Below are positions 39,499 to 47,006 of a stretch of DNA of 64,000 nucleotides, piece after piece (position 1 is the first letter of the stretch; each line of letters starts with the position of its first letter). Under the pieces are notes generated by a model. It saw nothing but the letters and a program-made list of their open reading frames with translations. It ran no database searches and was not told the DNA's origin. This DNA is from Mycobacterium sp. URHB0044. Its GTDB lineage: Bacteria; Actinomycetota; Actinomycetes; Mycobacteriales; Mycobacteriaceae. The position numbers were made by a program, and so were the translations under genes. The stretch is from assembly GCF_000620625.1 (NCBI RefSeq), contig NZ_JIAW01000027.1:1-64000 (forward strand). Direction: 5' to 3'.

Positions 39499-40256
39499 CC
39501 ATGGGTGGCGACTGCCCGAGTCAGCGCACGCTGGTCATCATTCCGACCTACAACGAGCGGGACAATCTGCCGCTGATCGTCGGCCGCGTGCACGCCGCGC
39601 GCCCAGACGTCCACGTCCTGATCGTCGACGACGGCAGCCCCGACGGCACGGGTGAACTGGCCGACGAACTGTCGCTGGCCGACCCGGACCGGGTGCACGT
39701 GATGCACCGCGTCAGCAAGGCCGGTCTCGGCGCCGCCTACCTCGCCGGGTTCACCTGGGGGCTGGGCCGCGGCTACACCGTGCTGGTGGAGATGGACGCG
39801 GACGGCTCACACGCCCCTGAGGAGCTGTACCGGCTGCTCGACGCCGTCGACGCGGGTGCCGACTTGGCGATCGGTTCGCGCTACGTCTCGGGCGGCGCGG
39901 TCCGCAACTGGCCGAGGCGGCGGATGGTGCTCTCGCGTACGGCCAACGGATATTCGCGGATCCTGCTCGGCGTGAAGGTCAACGACATCACCGCGGGCTA
40001 CCGCGCCTACCGGCGCGAGGTGCTCGAGAAGATCGACCTGAGCGCCGTGGATTCGAAGGGTTACTGCTTCCAGGTCGACCTGACCTGGCGAACCATCAGC
40101 GCCGGGTTCGTCGTCGCCGAGGTGCCCATCACGTTCACCGAGCGTGAGCTTGGTCAATCCAAGATGAGTGGATCCAACATCCGCGAGGCGATCTTCAAGG
40201 TCGCGGAGTGGGGTGTCCGCGGGCGCCTCGATCGCGCCCGCGGCGTGGTCCGCTAG
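39495..40256 (+). CDS. ppm1: Polyprenol-monophosphomannose synthase
   Basis: 253 residues from ATG 39495 with GAAGGAG upstream; ATG 39501 is an alternative. GT2 glycosyltransferase that transfers mannose from GDP-mannose to polyprenyl phosphate, used for mannosylation of lipoglycans and proteins. Marks: LVIIPTYNERDNLPLIV, VLIVDDGSPDGTGELADEL, GAAYLAGFTWGL, LVEMDADGSHAPEEL (DxD metal site), IGSRYVSGG, NWPRRRMVLSR and AGYRAYRREVLEKI. It lacks membrane helices, consistent with pairing to Lnt, which helps anchor it. Its end overlaps the convergent rbpA by 4 bp. Confidence 0.95.
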   Translation: MTMGGDCPSQRTLVIIPTYNERDNLPLIVGRVHAARPDVHVLIVDDGSPDGTGELADELSLADPDRVHVMHRVSKAGLGAAYLAGFTWGLGRGYTVLVEMDADGSHAPEELYRLLDAVDAGADLAIGSRYVSGGAVRNWPRRRMVLSRTANGYSRILLGVKVNDITAGYRAYRREVLEKIDLSAVDSKGYCFQVDLTWRTISAGFVVAEVPITFTERELGQSKMSGSNIREAIFKVAEWGVRGRLDRARGVVR

Positions 40257-40588
40257 CCGCGACGGCGCGTCTTGATGATGTCGAGGCGCTCCTTGAGCAG
40301 CTCGTCGAGCTCCTCGACCGAACGGCGCTCCAGCAGCATGTCCCAGTGGGTGCGCGGCGGCTTCGCCTTCTTGGGCTCGGGCACGTCACCGTCGATGAGG
40401 GCGCCCTCCATGCCGTTGCGGCACGGCCACGTACCCGGGATCTCCGCGTCGTCGGCGAACGGAACCTCGAAGATCTCCCCGTTGTCGGTGCGGTAGCGGG
40501 CGACCTGACGCGGCGCCAAGTCGTGGTTGCGGTCGGTCTCGTAGCTCACGGCTCCGAGGCGACTACCCCTCAAGACACGATCAGCCAT
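40253..40588 (-). CDS. rbpA: RNA polymerase-binding protein RbpA
   Basis: 111 residues from ATG 40588, with GAGGAG 9 bases upstream. Nearly identical to M. tuberculosis RbpA: MADRVLRGSRLGAVSYETDRNHDLAPRQ, the core FEVPFADDAEIPGTWPCRNGMEG and the C-terminal sigma-interacting helix THWDMLLERRSVEELDELLKERL, ending in a basic tail. It stabilises sigma-A/sigma-B holoenzyme and promotes open-complex formation; also linked with rifampicin tolerance. It faces the zinc-finger-like gene across a 122-bp divergent region that contains an ECF-type promoter. Confidence 0.97.
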   Translation of the reverse strand: MADRVLRGSRLGAVSYETDRNHDLAPRQVARYRTDNGEIFEVPFADDAEIPGTWPCRNGMEGALIDGDVPEPKKAKPPRTHWDMLLERRSVEELDELLKERLDIIKTRRRG

Positions 40589-40627
40589 CGTCAACATCTC
40601 CTCGTCATGCGATTGGTCCGGGGAAAC

Positions 40628-40654
40628 AACGCGTTCGATCCACGCGAAGTTCCC
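40628..40654 (-). promoter_or_regulatory. ECF sigma (SigE/SigH-type) promoter of rbpA
   Basis: On the minus strand GGGAAC (40654-40649), a 17-base spacer and CGTT (40631-40628) match the SigE/SigH pattern. Transcription would start near 40621, leaving a 33-base leader with the GAGGAG site. In Streptomyces rbpA is a target of SigR, which uses a similar promoter. Confidence 0.5.
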
Positions 40655-40696
40655 GACTCGAACCCCATGATACCGGGAACGACGCTGCCAGCGGTT

Positions 40697-40702
40697 TAGA
40701 GT
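40697..40702 (+). promoter_or_regulatory. Probable -10 box of the zinc-finger-like gene (leaderless)
   Basis: TAGAGT ends 8 bases before GTG 40711; no Shine-Dalgarno sequence is seen. Confidence 0.45.
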
Positions 40703-40710
40703 CGGGTCCC

Positions 40711-41052
40711 GTGGAAGCCGGAACCAGACGACGCAGTCGGACGCAGCCCTGCCGCTGGTGCGGCCGCGACGTATCCGACGCAGGCGTGGGCAGGCGGCGG
40801 CAGTACTGCCGCCAATCGTGTCGGCAGCGCGCCTACGAGCAGCGGGCCGTGGTCAAGGGCACGTCACTGGCACCCGATTCCGTGGTGCTCAGCGCCGAAG
40901 AGGCGGCCGCGCTGTCCGACCGGGTCTTCGAGGTCCGGTGCGCCGCCGAGGACGTCGCGACGGCCGTCACCGAGGGCGCCGACGGTCAGGAACTCGAGAA
41001 ACTGTGCGACGCGCTGATCCGTGCGGCCAAGGCGGCCGACGGCTGGCGCTGA
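40711..41052 (+). CDS. Small zinc-ribbon-like protein divergent from rbpA
   Basis: 113 residues from GTG 40711. Four cysteines in CRWCGRDVSDAGVGRRRQYC and CRQRAYEQR (C-x2-C ... C-x3-C) look like a treble-clef/zinc ribbon with a basic DNA- or RNA-facing helix, similar to short proteins with a YCSxxCRQRAYRRR motif. The second half is an acidic helix (AEEAAALSDRVFEVRCAAEDVATAV). It occupies the place of Rv2049c relative to rbpA. Function not known; nucleic-acid binding is an inference. Confidence 0.7.
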   Translation: MEAGTRRRSRTQPCRWCGRDVSDAGVGRRRQYCRQSCRQRAYEQRAVVKGTSLAPDSVVLSAEEAAALSDRVFEVRCAAEDVATAVTEGADGQELEKLCDALIRAAKAADGWR

Positions 41053-41127
41053 CCTGCCGGGATCGCCGCTGCACAGTGCCCTCACAGCTAGGATGATGGC
41101 CAAGCCAACCGACGAGATCGGAACGAC

Positions 41128-42366
41128 GTGACCCTGTCGCCCACGGAGTCAACCCCCGAACGCGCCCCGTCGGGACGGGTGTGGCGGTTCGACGACTTCG
41201 TGCTGGACACCGCCCGCTACGAACTACGTCGCGACGGCGAGACGATCCGGGTGGAGCCGCAGGTCTTCGACGTGCTGACCCACCTCGTCAGCAACCACGA
41301 CCGTTTCGTCACCAAGGAAGAATTGTTCGACACGGTGTGGGGCGGCCGGTTCGTCGGCGAGGCGGCGCTGACGAGCCGCATCAAGGCGGTGCGGCACGCG
41401 CTGGGGGACGACGGCGAGTTGCAGCGCTACATCCGGACCGTCCGCGGCCGCGGCTACCAATTCGTCGGCACCCTGGCCGCCGACGCCCCGCCGCCGCCGC
41501 CCACGGTGCCGGAACCCGCGCCGCTGCCACGTCAGCACATCGCCTTCTGCCGGGCGGCCGACGGCGTGCGGTTGGCGTACGCGGTCGCGGGGGAGGGGCC
41601 GCCGCTGGTGCGCGCCGCGAACTGGATGACCCACCTCGGCTACGACATCGAGAGTCCCGTCTGGCGGCACTGGGTCCGCGACCTGGCCGCCAACCACACG
41701 TTCATCCGCTACGACGAGCGCGGCTGCGGGCTATCCGATTGGGAAGCAAACGATTTCACGTTCGACGACTGGGTGACCGACCTGGAGTCGGTGGTCGAGG
41801 CACTGGGACTCGATCGCTTCCCGCTGCTGGGGGTTTCGCAGGGCGGAGCGGTCGCGGTCGCGTACGCGGCGCGCCACCCCGAACGGGTGACGAAGCTGAT
41901 CCTGTGCGGCGCGTATGCCCGGGGGCGCCTGGTGCGCGCCGTCGACGACGCAGAAAAGCGTGCTGCCGCATTGGATCTCGACCTCGCCCGAGTCGGGTGG
42001 GGTCGCGACGATCCCGCGTTCCGGCAGGTGTTCGCCGCACAGTTCCTGCCCGACGGCACCCGCGCGGATTGGGAGGCGTTCGATCATCTGCAGCGCCGCA
42101 CCACGTCCCCGGAGAACGCGGTCCGGTTCCTCGAGGAGTTCGCGCGCATCGACGTGCGCGATCTCGCCGAACAGGTGGCGTGCCCCACGCTGATCATGCA
42201 TTCGCGTGACGATCACCGGGTTCCGATGCGGTACGGCGAGGAGCTGGCCGCCTTGATCCCCGATTCCCGGCTGGTGGCGTTGTCCAGCAACAACCATCTG
42301 CTCACCGAGGTCGAGCCGGCGTGGCAGGTCTTCTCCGCCGAACTCGAGACGTTCCTCTCCGCCTGA
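41128..42366 (+). CDS. Fusion of OmpR-type winged-helix DNA-binding domain and alpha/beta hydrolase
   Basis: 412 residues from GTG 41128. Residues 18-115 are a PhoB/OmpR-type C-terminal winged helix (FDDFVLDTARYELRRDGETIRVEPQVFDVLTHLVSNHDRFVTKEELFDTVWGG... RYIRTVRGRGYQFVG). A Pro-rich linker (PPPPPTVPEP) leads to an alpha/beta hydrolase (135-410) with Ser237 (LLGVSQGGA), Asp361/362 (MHSRDDHRVP) and His390 (SSNNHLLTE), so the triad is intact. No receiver or membrane segment is present. It probably controls genes in response to a small molecule held or cleaved by the hydrolase part; target may be the three 11-bp repeats downstream. TAGGAT at 41089-41094 is a candidate -10. Confidence 0.85.
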   Translation: MTLSPTESTPERAPSGRVWRFDDFVLDTARYELRRDGETIRVEPQVFDVLTHLVSNHDRFVTKEELFDTVWGGRFVGEAALTSRIKAVRHALGDDGELQRYIRTVRGRGYQFVGTLAADAPPPPPTVPEPAPLPRQHIAFCRAADGVRLAYAVAGEGPPLVRAANWMTHLGYDIESPVWRHWVRDLAANHTFIRYDERGCGLSDWEANDFTFDDWVTDLESVVEALGLDRFPLLGVSQGGAVAVAYAARHPERVTKLILCGAYARGRLVRAVDDAEKRAAALDLDLARVGWGRDDPAFRQVFAAQFLPDGTRADWEAFDHLQRRTTSPENAVRFLEEFARIDVRDLAEQVACPTLIMHSRDDHRVPMRYGEELAALIPDSRLVALSSNNHLLTEVEPAWQVFSAELETFLSA

Positions 42367-42381
42367 GCGCGCGCACTTCGG

Positions 42382-42414
42382 ATCTCCATGCAATCTCCAC
42401 ACAATCTTCATGTG
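42382..42414. repeat. Three 11-bp direct repeats (probable OmpR/PhoB-type operator)
   Basis: ATCTCCATGCA, ATCTCCACACA and ATCTTCATGTG are three head-to-tail units of exactly 11 bp with ATCTYCA at the start of each. They lie 15 bp after the winged-helix/hydrolase gene and 30 bp before the lipoprotein ATG. OmpR/PhoB-type domains bind tandem direct repeats with 11-bp period, so the preceding gene product is the natural candidate. Confidence 0.65.
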
Positions 42415-42444
42415 CCGGGGCTTGCCGCCATCCATGCTGGTCAC

Positions 42445-43152
42445 ATGAGAAAACACCTCCGCACCCTGCTCATCGGTGCTAGCGCGATGATCGCGTTGGG
42501 CGCCCTCTCCGCTTGCTCGAGTGGCACGTCCACCGAGGCGACGTCATCGCAGGCGTCGTCCTCGGAGGCGCCCGCGACGGCTGCGCCCTTCCCCGAGACG
42601 GCCCGCTACATGGCCGACACGGAGAAGGACGGCAAGAAGATGACGATCGGCATCTCCGTCGACGGCGACAAGATCACCGCCTACGCCTGCAACGGCGTCG
42701 ACGACGAGGCGTGGTTCTTCGGCAACCAGGCCGACGGCGCGATCGACATCACCTCGAAGTTCCGCGACAACCTGAAGGCCTCGTTCACCGGCTCGGACGT
42801 CAAGGGCGACTTGACGATGAACGGTGTCGACTACACCTTCACCGCCTCGGCCGTCTCCGATCCTGCGGGCATGTACACCGCTGCCCTCGACGGCGTGCGC
42901 GCCTCTTGGATCGTGCGGCCTGACGGCTCCGTCACCGGCGTGCAGTTCAACGGCGGCATCACCGGCCGCGACTTCGAGCAGGCCGAACTCCAGCAGCTCA
43001 ACGCGATTCAGTTCCAGAACCAGATCCGCAACAAGCGGATCCTGCAGCAGGCCGACCAGTCGGTCAATCTCTCCAACCGCAAGCTCACATCGAAGATCAA
43101 CGGCAAGCAGGTGACCGCTGACCTGGTGACGGGCAACACGCGGTTCGGCTAA
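42445..43152 (+). CDS. Predicted lipoprotein of unknown function
   Basis: 235 residues from ATG 42445. Signal peptide RKHLRTLLIGASAMIALGA with lipobox LSAC (Cys24), then a Ser/Thr/Ala-rich linker and a compact beta domain (MTIGISVDGDKITAYACNG, AIDITSKFRDNLKASFTG, GVDYTFTASAVSDPAGMYTAAL, VRPDGSVTGVQFNGG). The C-terminal third is helical and Gln/Asn-rich (QLNAIQFQNQIRNKRILQQADQ). It sits directly behind the three 11-bp repeats, so it is probably the regulated gene. CATGCT at 42433-42438, 6 bases before the ATG, is a weak -10 candidate. No similarity I can name. Confidence 0.72.
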   Translation: MRKHLRTLLIGASAMIALGALSACSSGTSTEATSSQASSSEAPATAAPFPETARYMADTEKDGKKMTIGISVDGDKITAYACNGVDDEAWFFGNQADGAIDITSKFRDNLKASFTGSDVKGDLTMNGVDYTFTASAVSDPAGMYTAALDGVRASWIVRPDGSVTGVQFNGGITGRDFEQAELQQLNAIQFQNQIRNKRILQQADQSVNLSNRKLTSKINGKQVTADLVTGNTRFG

Positions 43153-43172
43153 CCACCACCGCACCACAAACG

Positions 43173-43209
43173 GCCCTGCCGGCGCTACGCCGGCAGGGCT
43201 GTTCCGTTT
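43173..43209 (+). terminator. Intrinsic terminator after the lipoprotein gene
   Basis: A perfect 12-bp stem, GCCCTGCCGGCG (43173-43184) with CGCCGGCAGGGC (43188-43199) and a CTA loop, is followed by TGTTCCGTTT. It lies 20 bp after the stop and separates this gene from the ssu operon. Confidence 0.85.
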
Positions 43210-43268
43210 GCATCAGCGAGAGTCGAACCCTTCCCGCCCTGCGCCCCGCTGCGTAGCGTCGCTGCATC

Positions 43269-44084
43269 GTGACCACTCCCGTCGAATCCGCCGCCGTGAC
43301 CACGGTGGCCTCGCCGACGGCCAAAGTCGGCCTGCGGCATCGCAAGTGGGCCCTGATCCGACTGGCGTCGCCGATCGTGCTGCTAGCACTGTGGCAGCTG
43401 GGCAGCGCGATCGGTCTGATCTCACAAGACGTCCTGCCCGCCCCGTCGCTCATCGCGGCGGCTGGAGTCGAGCTCATCGAGAACGGCCAACTCGCCGACG
43501 CGCTGGGCGTGTCGGGTGTCCGCGTCGTCGAAGGCCTGGTCCTCGGCGGACTGATCGGCGTCGCGCTCGGCACGGCGGTGGGGTTGTCCCGCTGGTTCGA
43601 GGCGACCGTCGACCCGCCGATGCAGATGGTTCGCGCGCTACCGCACCTCGGCCTGATTCCGTTGTTCATCCTGTGGTTCGGCATCGGCGAGCTGCCGAAG
43701 GTATTGCTGGTGGCGCTCGGGGTGAGCTTTCCGCTGTACCTGAATACGTTCTCGGCGATCCGCCAGGTCGATCCCAAGCTGTTCGAAACCGCTCAGGTAC
43801 TTGGCTTCTCGTTCTGGCAGCGGTTCCGCACCATCATCGTGCCGAGTGCCGCGCCGCAGGTCCTGGTCGGGCTGCGTCAGTCGCTGGCCATCGCGTGGCT
43901 CACGCTGATCGTCGCCGAGCAGATCAACGCCGACAAGGGGATTGGCTTCCTGATCAACAACGCCCGCGACTTCCTGCGCATCGACGTCATCATCTTCGGC
44001 CTGATCGTGTACGCCCTGCTGGGCATCGGCACCGACGCCGTCGTCAGGTCCCTGGAACGACGAGCCCTGAGGTACCGCTCATGA
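43269..44084 (+). CDS. ssuC: Alkanesulfonate ABC transporter permease SsuC
   Basis: 271 residues from GTG 43269, six membrane helices. Binding-protein-dependent permease signature: RVVEGLVLGGLIGVALGTAVGLSRW, VRALPHLGLIPLFILWFGIGELPKVLLVALGVSFPLYLNTFSAIRQVD (includes the EAA-type loop ETAQVLGFSFWQRFRTIIVPSAAPQVLVGLRQSLAIAWLTLIVAEQ). It forms the channel for alkanesulfonates with SsuA and SsuB. TAGCGT at 43254-43259, 9 bases upstream, is the likely -10. The stop overlaps ssuB by 4 bp (ATGA). Confidence 0.88.
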   Translation: MTTPVESAAVTTVASPTAKVGLRHRKWALIRLASPIVLLALWQLGSAIGLISQDVLPAPSLIAAAGVELIENGQLADALGVSGVRVVEGLVLGGLIGVALGTAVGLSRWFEATVDPPMQMVRALPHLGLIPLFILWFGIGELPKVLLVALGVSFPLYLNTFSAIRQVDPKLFETAQVLGFSFWQRFRTIIVPSAAPQVLVGLRQSLAIAWLTLIVAEQINADKGIGFLINNARDFLRIDVIIFGLIVYALLGIGTDAVVRSLERRALRYRS

Positions 44085-44818
44085 CGATCACCTCCGAACG
44101 CCGGACCGCTTCCGCGGGCGAGCTGCGCCACGTCGACAAGTGGTACGGCGGGCATCACGTCCTGGACGACGTGTCCGTGCAGATCGGCAAGGGCGAGATC
44201 GTCGCGCTCATCGGCCGCAGCGGCTCGGGCAAGTCGACGGTGCTGCGGGTGCTGTCTGGCCTGTCGACCGACCACACCGGCGAACGGGTGGTGGCCGGGT
44301 CGCCCGCACTGGCGTTCCAGGAGCCGCGGCTGTTTCCGTGGCGCGACGTGCGGACCAACGTCGTCTACGGCTTGACCCGCATTCGCCTGTCGAAGTCGGA
44401 AGCCGTGGCCCGCGCGGACCGTGCACTGGCCGACGTGGGTCTGGCCGACCGCGCGAATGCCTGGCCGCTCACGTTGTCCGGCGGTCAGGCTCAACGTGTT
44501 TCGTTGGCCCGGGCGTTGGTCGCCGAGCCGGAACTGCTGCTGCTCGACGAGCCGTTCGGTGCGCTCGACGCGCTGACCCGGCTGAGCATGCGGGCGCTGC
44601 TGCTCGAGCTGTGGCGGGAACACGGGTTCGGCGTGCTGCTCGTCACCCACGACGTCGACGAAGCGGTCGCACTTGCCGACCGGGTGGTGGTGCTCGACGA
44701 AGGCCGTGTCGTGCATACGCTGACCATCGACGATCCGCGCCGCTCGCCATCGGATCCGTCGGCCGACACCGGCCGCTACCGCGCCGAACTACTCGACAAG
44801 CTCGGCGTCCAGATTTAA
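44081..44818 (+). CDS. ssuB: Alkanesulfonate ABC transporter ATP-binding protein SsuB
   Basis: 245 residues from ATG 44081. Walker A GRSGSGKST (45-53), Q-loop FQEPRLFPWRDVRTNV, signature LSGGQ (132-136), Walker B LLLLDEPFG (about 152-159) and the switch LLVTHDVDEAVAL are all intact. The FQEPRLFPW Q-loop is typical for nitrate/sulfonate/taurine ATPases. Drives import of sulfonates with SsuC and the lipoprotein SsuA. An open frame runs in from 43208, but the family start is at 44081. Confidence 0.9.
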   Translation: MTITSERRTASAGELRHVDKWYGGHHVLDDVSVQIGKGEIVALIGRSGSGKSTVLRVLSGLSTDHTGERVVAGSPALAFQEPRLFPWRDVRTNVVYGLTRIRLSKSEAVARADRALADVGLADRANAWPLTLSGGQAQRVSLARALVAEPELLLLDEPFGALDALTRLSMRALLLELWREHGFGVLLVTHDVDEAVALADRVVVLDEGRVVHTLTIDDPRRSPSDPSADTGRYRAELLDKLGVQI

Positions 44819-44848
44819 ACCGAGATAACAAGACCCACGAGGACAGTC

Positions 44849-45874
44849 ATGCCCCGAATGTGGCGAACCTTCGCCGCCGTAATCGCCGTGCTCGCCCTGC
44901 TGTTGACCGGATGTGTGTCACGGCAGGACAGTTCGGGCGCCAAGGAGGCGCCGGCGACCGTGCCGTTGACCGAATTGTCCGACCTGACACTGCAAGTCGG
45001 TGATCAGAAGGGCGGAACGGAAGCGCTGCTGCGCGCCGCCGGGGCGTTGGACGGTCTGCCCTACAAGGTGGCGTTCTCGACGTTCACCTCCGGCCCGCCC
45101 CAGGTCGAGGCCGCAACTGCGGGCAAGATCGACTTCGCGATCACCGGCAACACGCCGCCGATCTTCGGCGCCGCGTCCAACGCGAAGGTAAAGGTCGTCG
45201 CCGCCTACAACGGCGGGGGCAACGGCGACCAGGTGCTGGTGCACGCCGATTCACCCATCACGTCCATCGCCGAACTGCGTGGCAAGCGCATCGCGGTCGG
45301 CAAGGGCAGTTCCGCGCACGGCCACATCCTGGCCCAACTGAAGAACGCGGGACTCACTCCCGCCGACGTCCAGTTGGTGTTCCTGCAGCCCGCCGACGCG
45401 TTGTCGGCGTTCACCCAGCGGGAGGCCGACGCCTGGGCCATCTGGGATCCCTACACCGCCCAGGCCGCCGCGCAGCTCCCGGTGCGCAGCATCGGGCAGG
45501 CCAAGGACGTCACCAACGGCTACTGGTTCGGCATCGCGTCGGACCAGGCGCTTGCCGACGCCAAGCGCAACACCGCGTTGGAGGACTTCCTGATTCGGTT
45601 CGAGAAGGCCGCCCGGTGGGCTCAGGACCATCCCGACGAGTGGGCCAAGAGCTATGCGGCCGCCGTGGGTCTTGACCTCAAGGTGGCCCAGGTGGCTCAG
45701 TCCCGCAGCTTGCGCAAGCCCACCGAACTCAACGACGCGGTGGTGGCCTCGGAGCAGAAGATCGCCGACCTGTTCGCCGAGTCCGGTCAGATCGCCGCAG
45801 CGCCGAAATTCGCCGACTGGGTCGACCGCCGCTACAACGACGCACTGCGTCCCCTGCTGATCAGCGCCAACTAG
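44849..45874 (+). CDS. ssuA: Alkanesulfonate-binding lipoprotein SsuA
   Basis: 341 residues from ATG 44849. Lipoprotein signal MPRMWRTFAAVIAVLALLLTGC with lipobox LTGC (Cys22). The mature part is a periplasmic-binding-protein type II fold: LTLQVGDQKGGTEALLRAAGAL, VAFSTFTSGPPQVEAATAGKIDFAITGNTPPIFGAAS, GKRIAVGKGSSAHGHILAQLKNAGL and READAWAIWDPYTAQAAAQLP, matching the SsuA/NrtA/TauA group. Located 30 bp after ssuB and 8 bp before ssuD. Confidence 0.88.
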   Translation: MPRMWRTFAAVIAVLALLLTGCVSRQDSSGAKEAPATVPLTELSDLTLQVGDQKGGTEALLRAAGALDGLPYKVAFSTFTSGPPQVEAATAGKIDFAITGNTPPIFGAASNAKVKVVAAYNGGGNGDQVLVHADSPITSIAELRGKRIAVGKGSSAHGHILAQLKNAGLTPADVQLVFLQPADALSAFTQREADAWAIWDPYTAQAAAQLPVRSIGQAKDVTNGYWFGIASDQALADAKRNTALEDFLIRFEKAARWAQDHPDEWAKSYAAAVGLDLKVAQVAQSRSLRKPTELNDAVVASEQKIADLFAESGQIAAAPKFADWVDRRYNDALRPLLISAN

Positions 45875-45882
45875 GAGTATTC

Positions 45883-46974
45883 GTGCCTGCCAAATTTTTC
45901 TGGTTCCTGCCCACCAACGGTGACAGCCGATCGATCGTCGGCGCGTCACACGCCTCGTCGCACCACACCCTGCCCGACAACTACCGCGCTCCCACCCGGC
46001 GCTACCTCGCGGAGGTCGCCCGCGCTGCCGACCGGCTGGGGTACGAGGGCGTGCTGACGCCCACCGGAACCTGGTGCGAGGACGCTTGGTTGACCGCGGC
46101 GGCGCTGCTGGCCGAGACCGAGCGGCTGAAGTTCCTCGTCGCGTTCCGGCCCGGTCTGGTGCCGCCGACGCTGGCCGCGCAGCAGACCGCGACGCTGCAA
46201 CGCTTCTCGGAGGGGCGGGTGCTGCTCAACATCGTCAGCGGCGGCGACGACGTGGAGCAGCGGCGCTTCGGCGACTGGCTGGGCCACGACGAGCGGTACG
46301 CCCGCACGGCCGAGTTCCTACACGTCGTGAACTCGGTGTGGCGCCAGGACTCCGTCGATTTCAAGGGCGACCACTACACGGTGGAGGACGCCCGCGTGTC
46401 GGCGCCGCCGGATCCGTTGCCCGCCATTTACTTTGGTGGCTCGTCGCCGGCCGCATTGCCCGTCGCGGCGGAGTACGTGGACGTGTACCTGACCTGGGGC
46501 GAGCCGCCGCAGGCCGCCAAGGCGAAGATCGACCAGGTGCGCAAGCTCGCCGAAGCGCGCGGCCGCACGGTGCGGTTCGGCATCCGGCTGCACACCATCA
46601 GTCGCGACACGTCGGCCGCTGCGTGGGCCGTCGCGAACGACTTGGTGGGGGAGCTCACCGAAGATCAGGTGGCGAAGGCGACTGCGCTGCACTCGAAGTC
46701 GGAATCCGAGGGACAACGTCGGATGACGGCGCTGCACGGCGGGCGGCTGGACAAACTCGAGATCTACCCCAACCTCTGGGCCGGTGTCGGCTTGGTGCGC
46801 GGCGGCGCGGGCACCGCGCTGGTCGGCAGCCACGAAGAGGTGGCCAATTTGATCTACGAATACCACTCGGTCGGATTCGACGAGTTCATCCTGTCTGGCT
46901 ACCCGCACCTCGAGGAGGCGTACTGGTTCGCCGAGGGCGTGCTCCCGCTGCTCAAGCAGAAGGGTGTCGCCTAA
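45883..46974 (+). CDS. ssuD: FMNH2-dependent alkanesulfonate monooxygenase
   Basis: 363 residues from GTG 45883. It cleaves 1-alkanesulfonates to aldehyde and sulfite with FMNH2 and O2. Strong similarity to E. coli SsuD: FFWFLPTNGD, AADRLGYEGVLTPTGTWCEDAWL (Cys and Trp near the active site), LKFLVAFRPGLVPPTLAAQQTATLQRFSEGRVLLNIVSGGD, IYFGGSSPAALPVAAEYVDVYLTWGEPP, IRFGIRLHTI-type sequence and LWAGVGLVRGGAGTALVG. It needs an FMN reductase (SsuE), not present here. Completes the CBAD cluster. Confidence 0.93.
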   Translation: MPAKFFWFLPTNGDSRSIVGASHASSHHTLPDNYRAPTRRYLAEVARAADRLGYEGVLTPTGTWCEDAWLTAAALLAETERLKFLVAFRPGLVPPTLAAQQTATLQRFSEGRVLLNIVSGGDDVEQRRFGDWLGHDERYARTAEFLHVVNSVWRQDSVDFKGDHYTVEDARVSAPPDPLPAIYFGGSSPAALPVAAEYVDVYLTWGEPPQAAKAKIDQVRKLAEARGRTVRFGIRLHTISRDTSAAAWAVANDLVGELTEDQVAKATALHSKSESEGQRRMTALHGGRLDKLEIYPNLWAGVGLVRGGAGTALVGSHEEVANLIYEYHSVGFDEFILSGYPHLEEAYWFAEGVLPLLKQKGVA

Positions 46975-47006
46975 CCAACTGGGCGGTCTGGATGTCAAGC
47001 TGAGGC

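Noticed and set aside
43208..44818. Single long protein covering ssuC and ssuB
   Set aside because: The part before 44081 is an out-of-frame reading of ssuC; ssuB has its own ATG with ATGA overlap.
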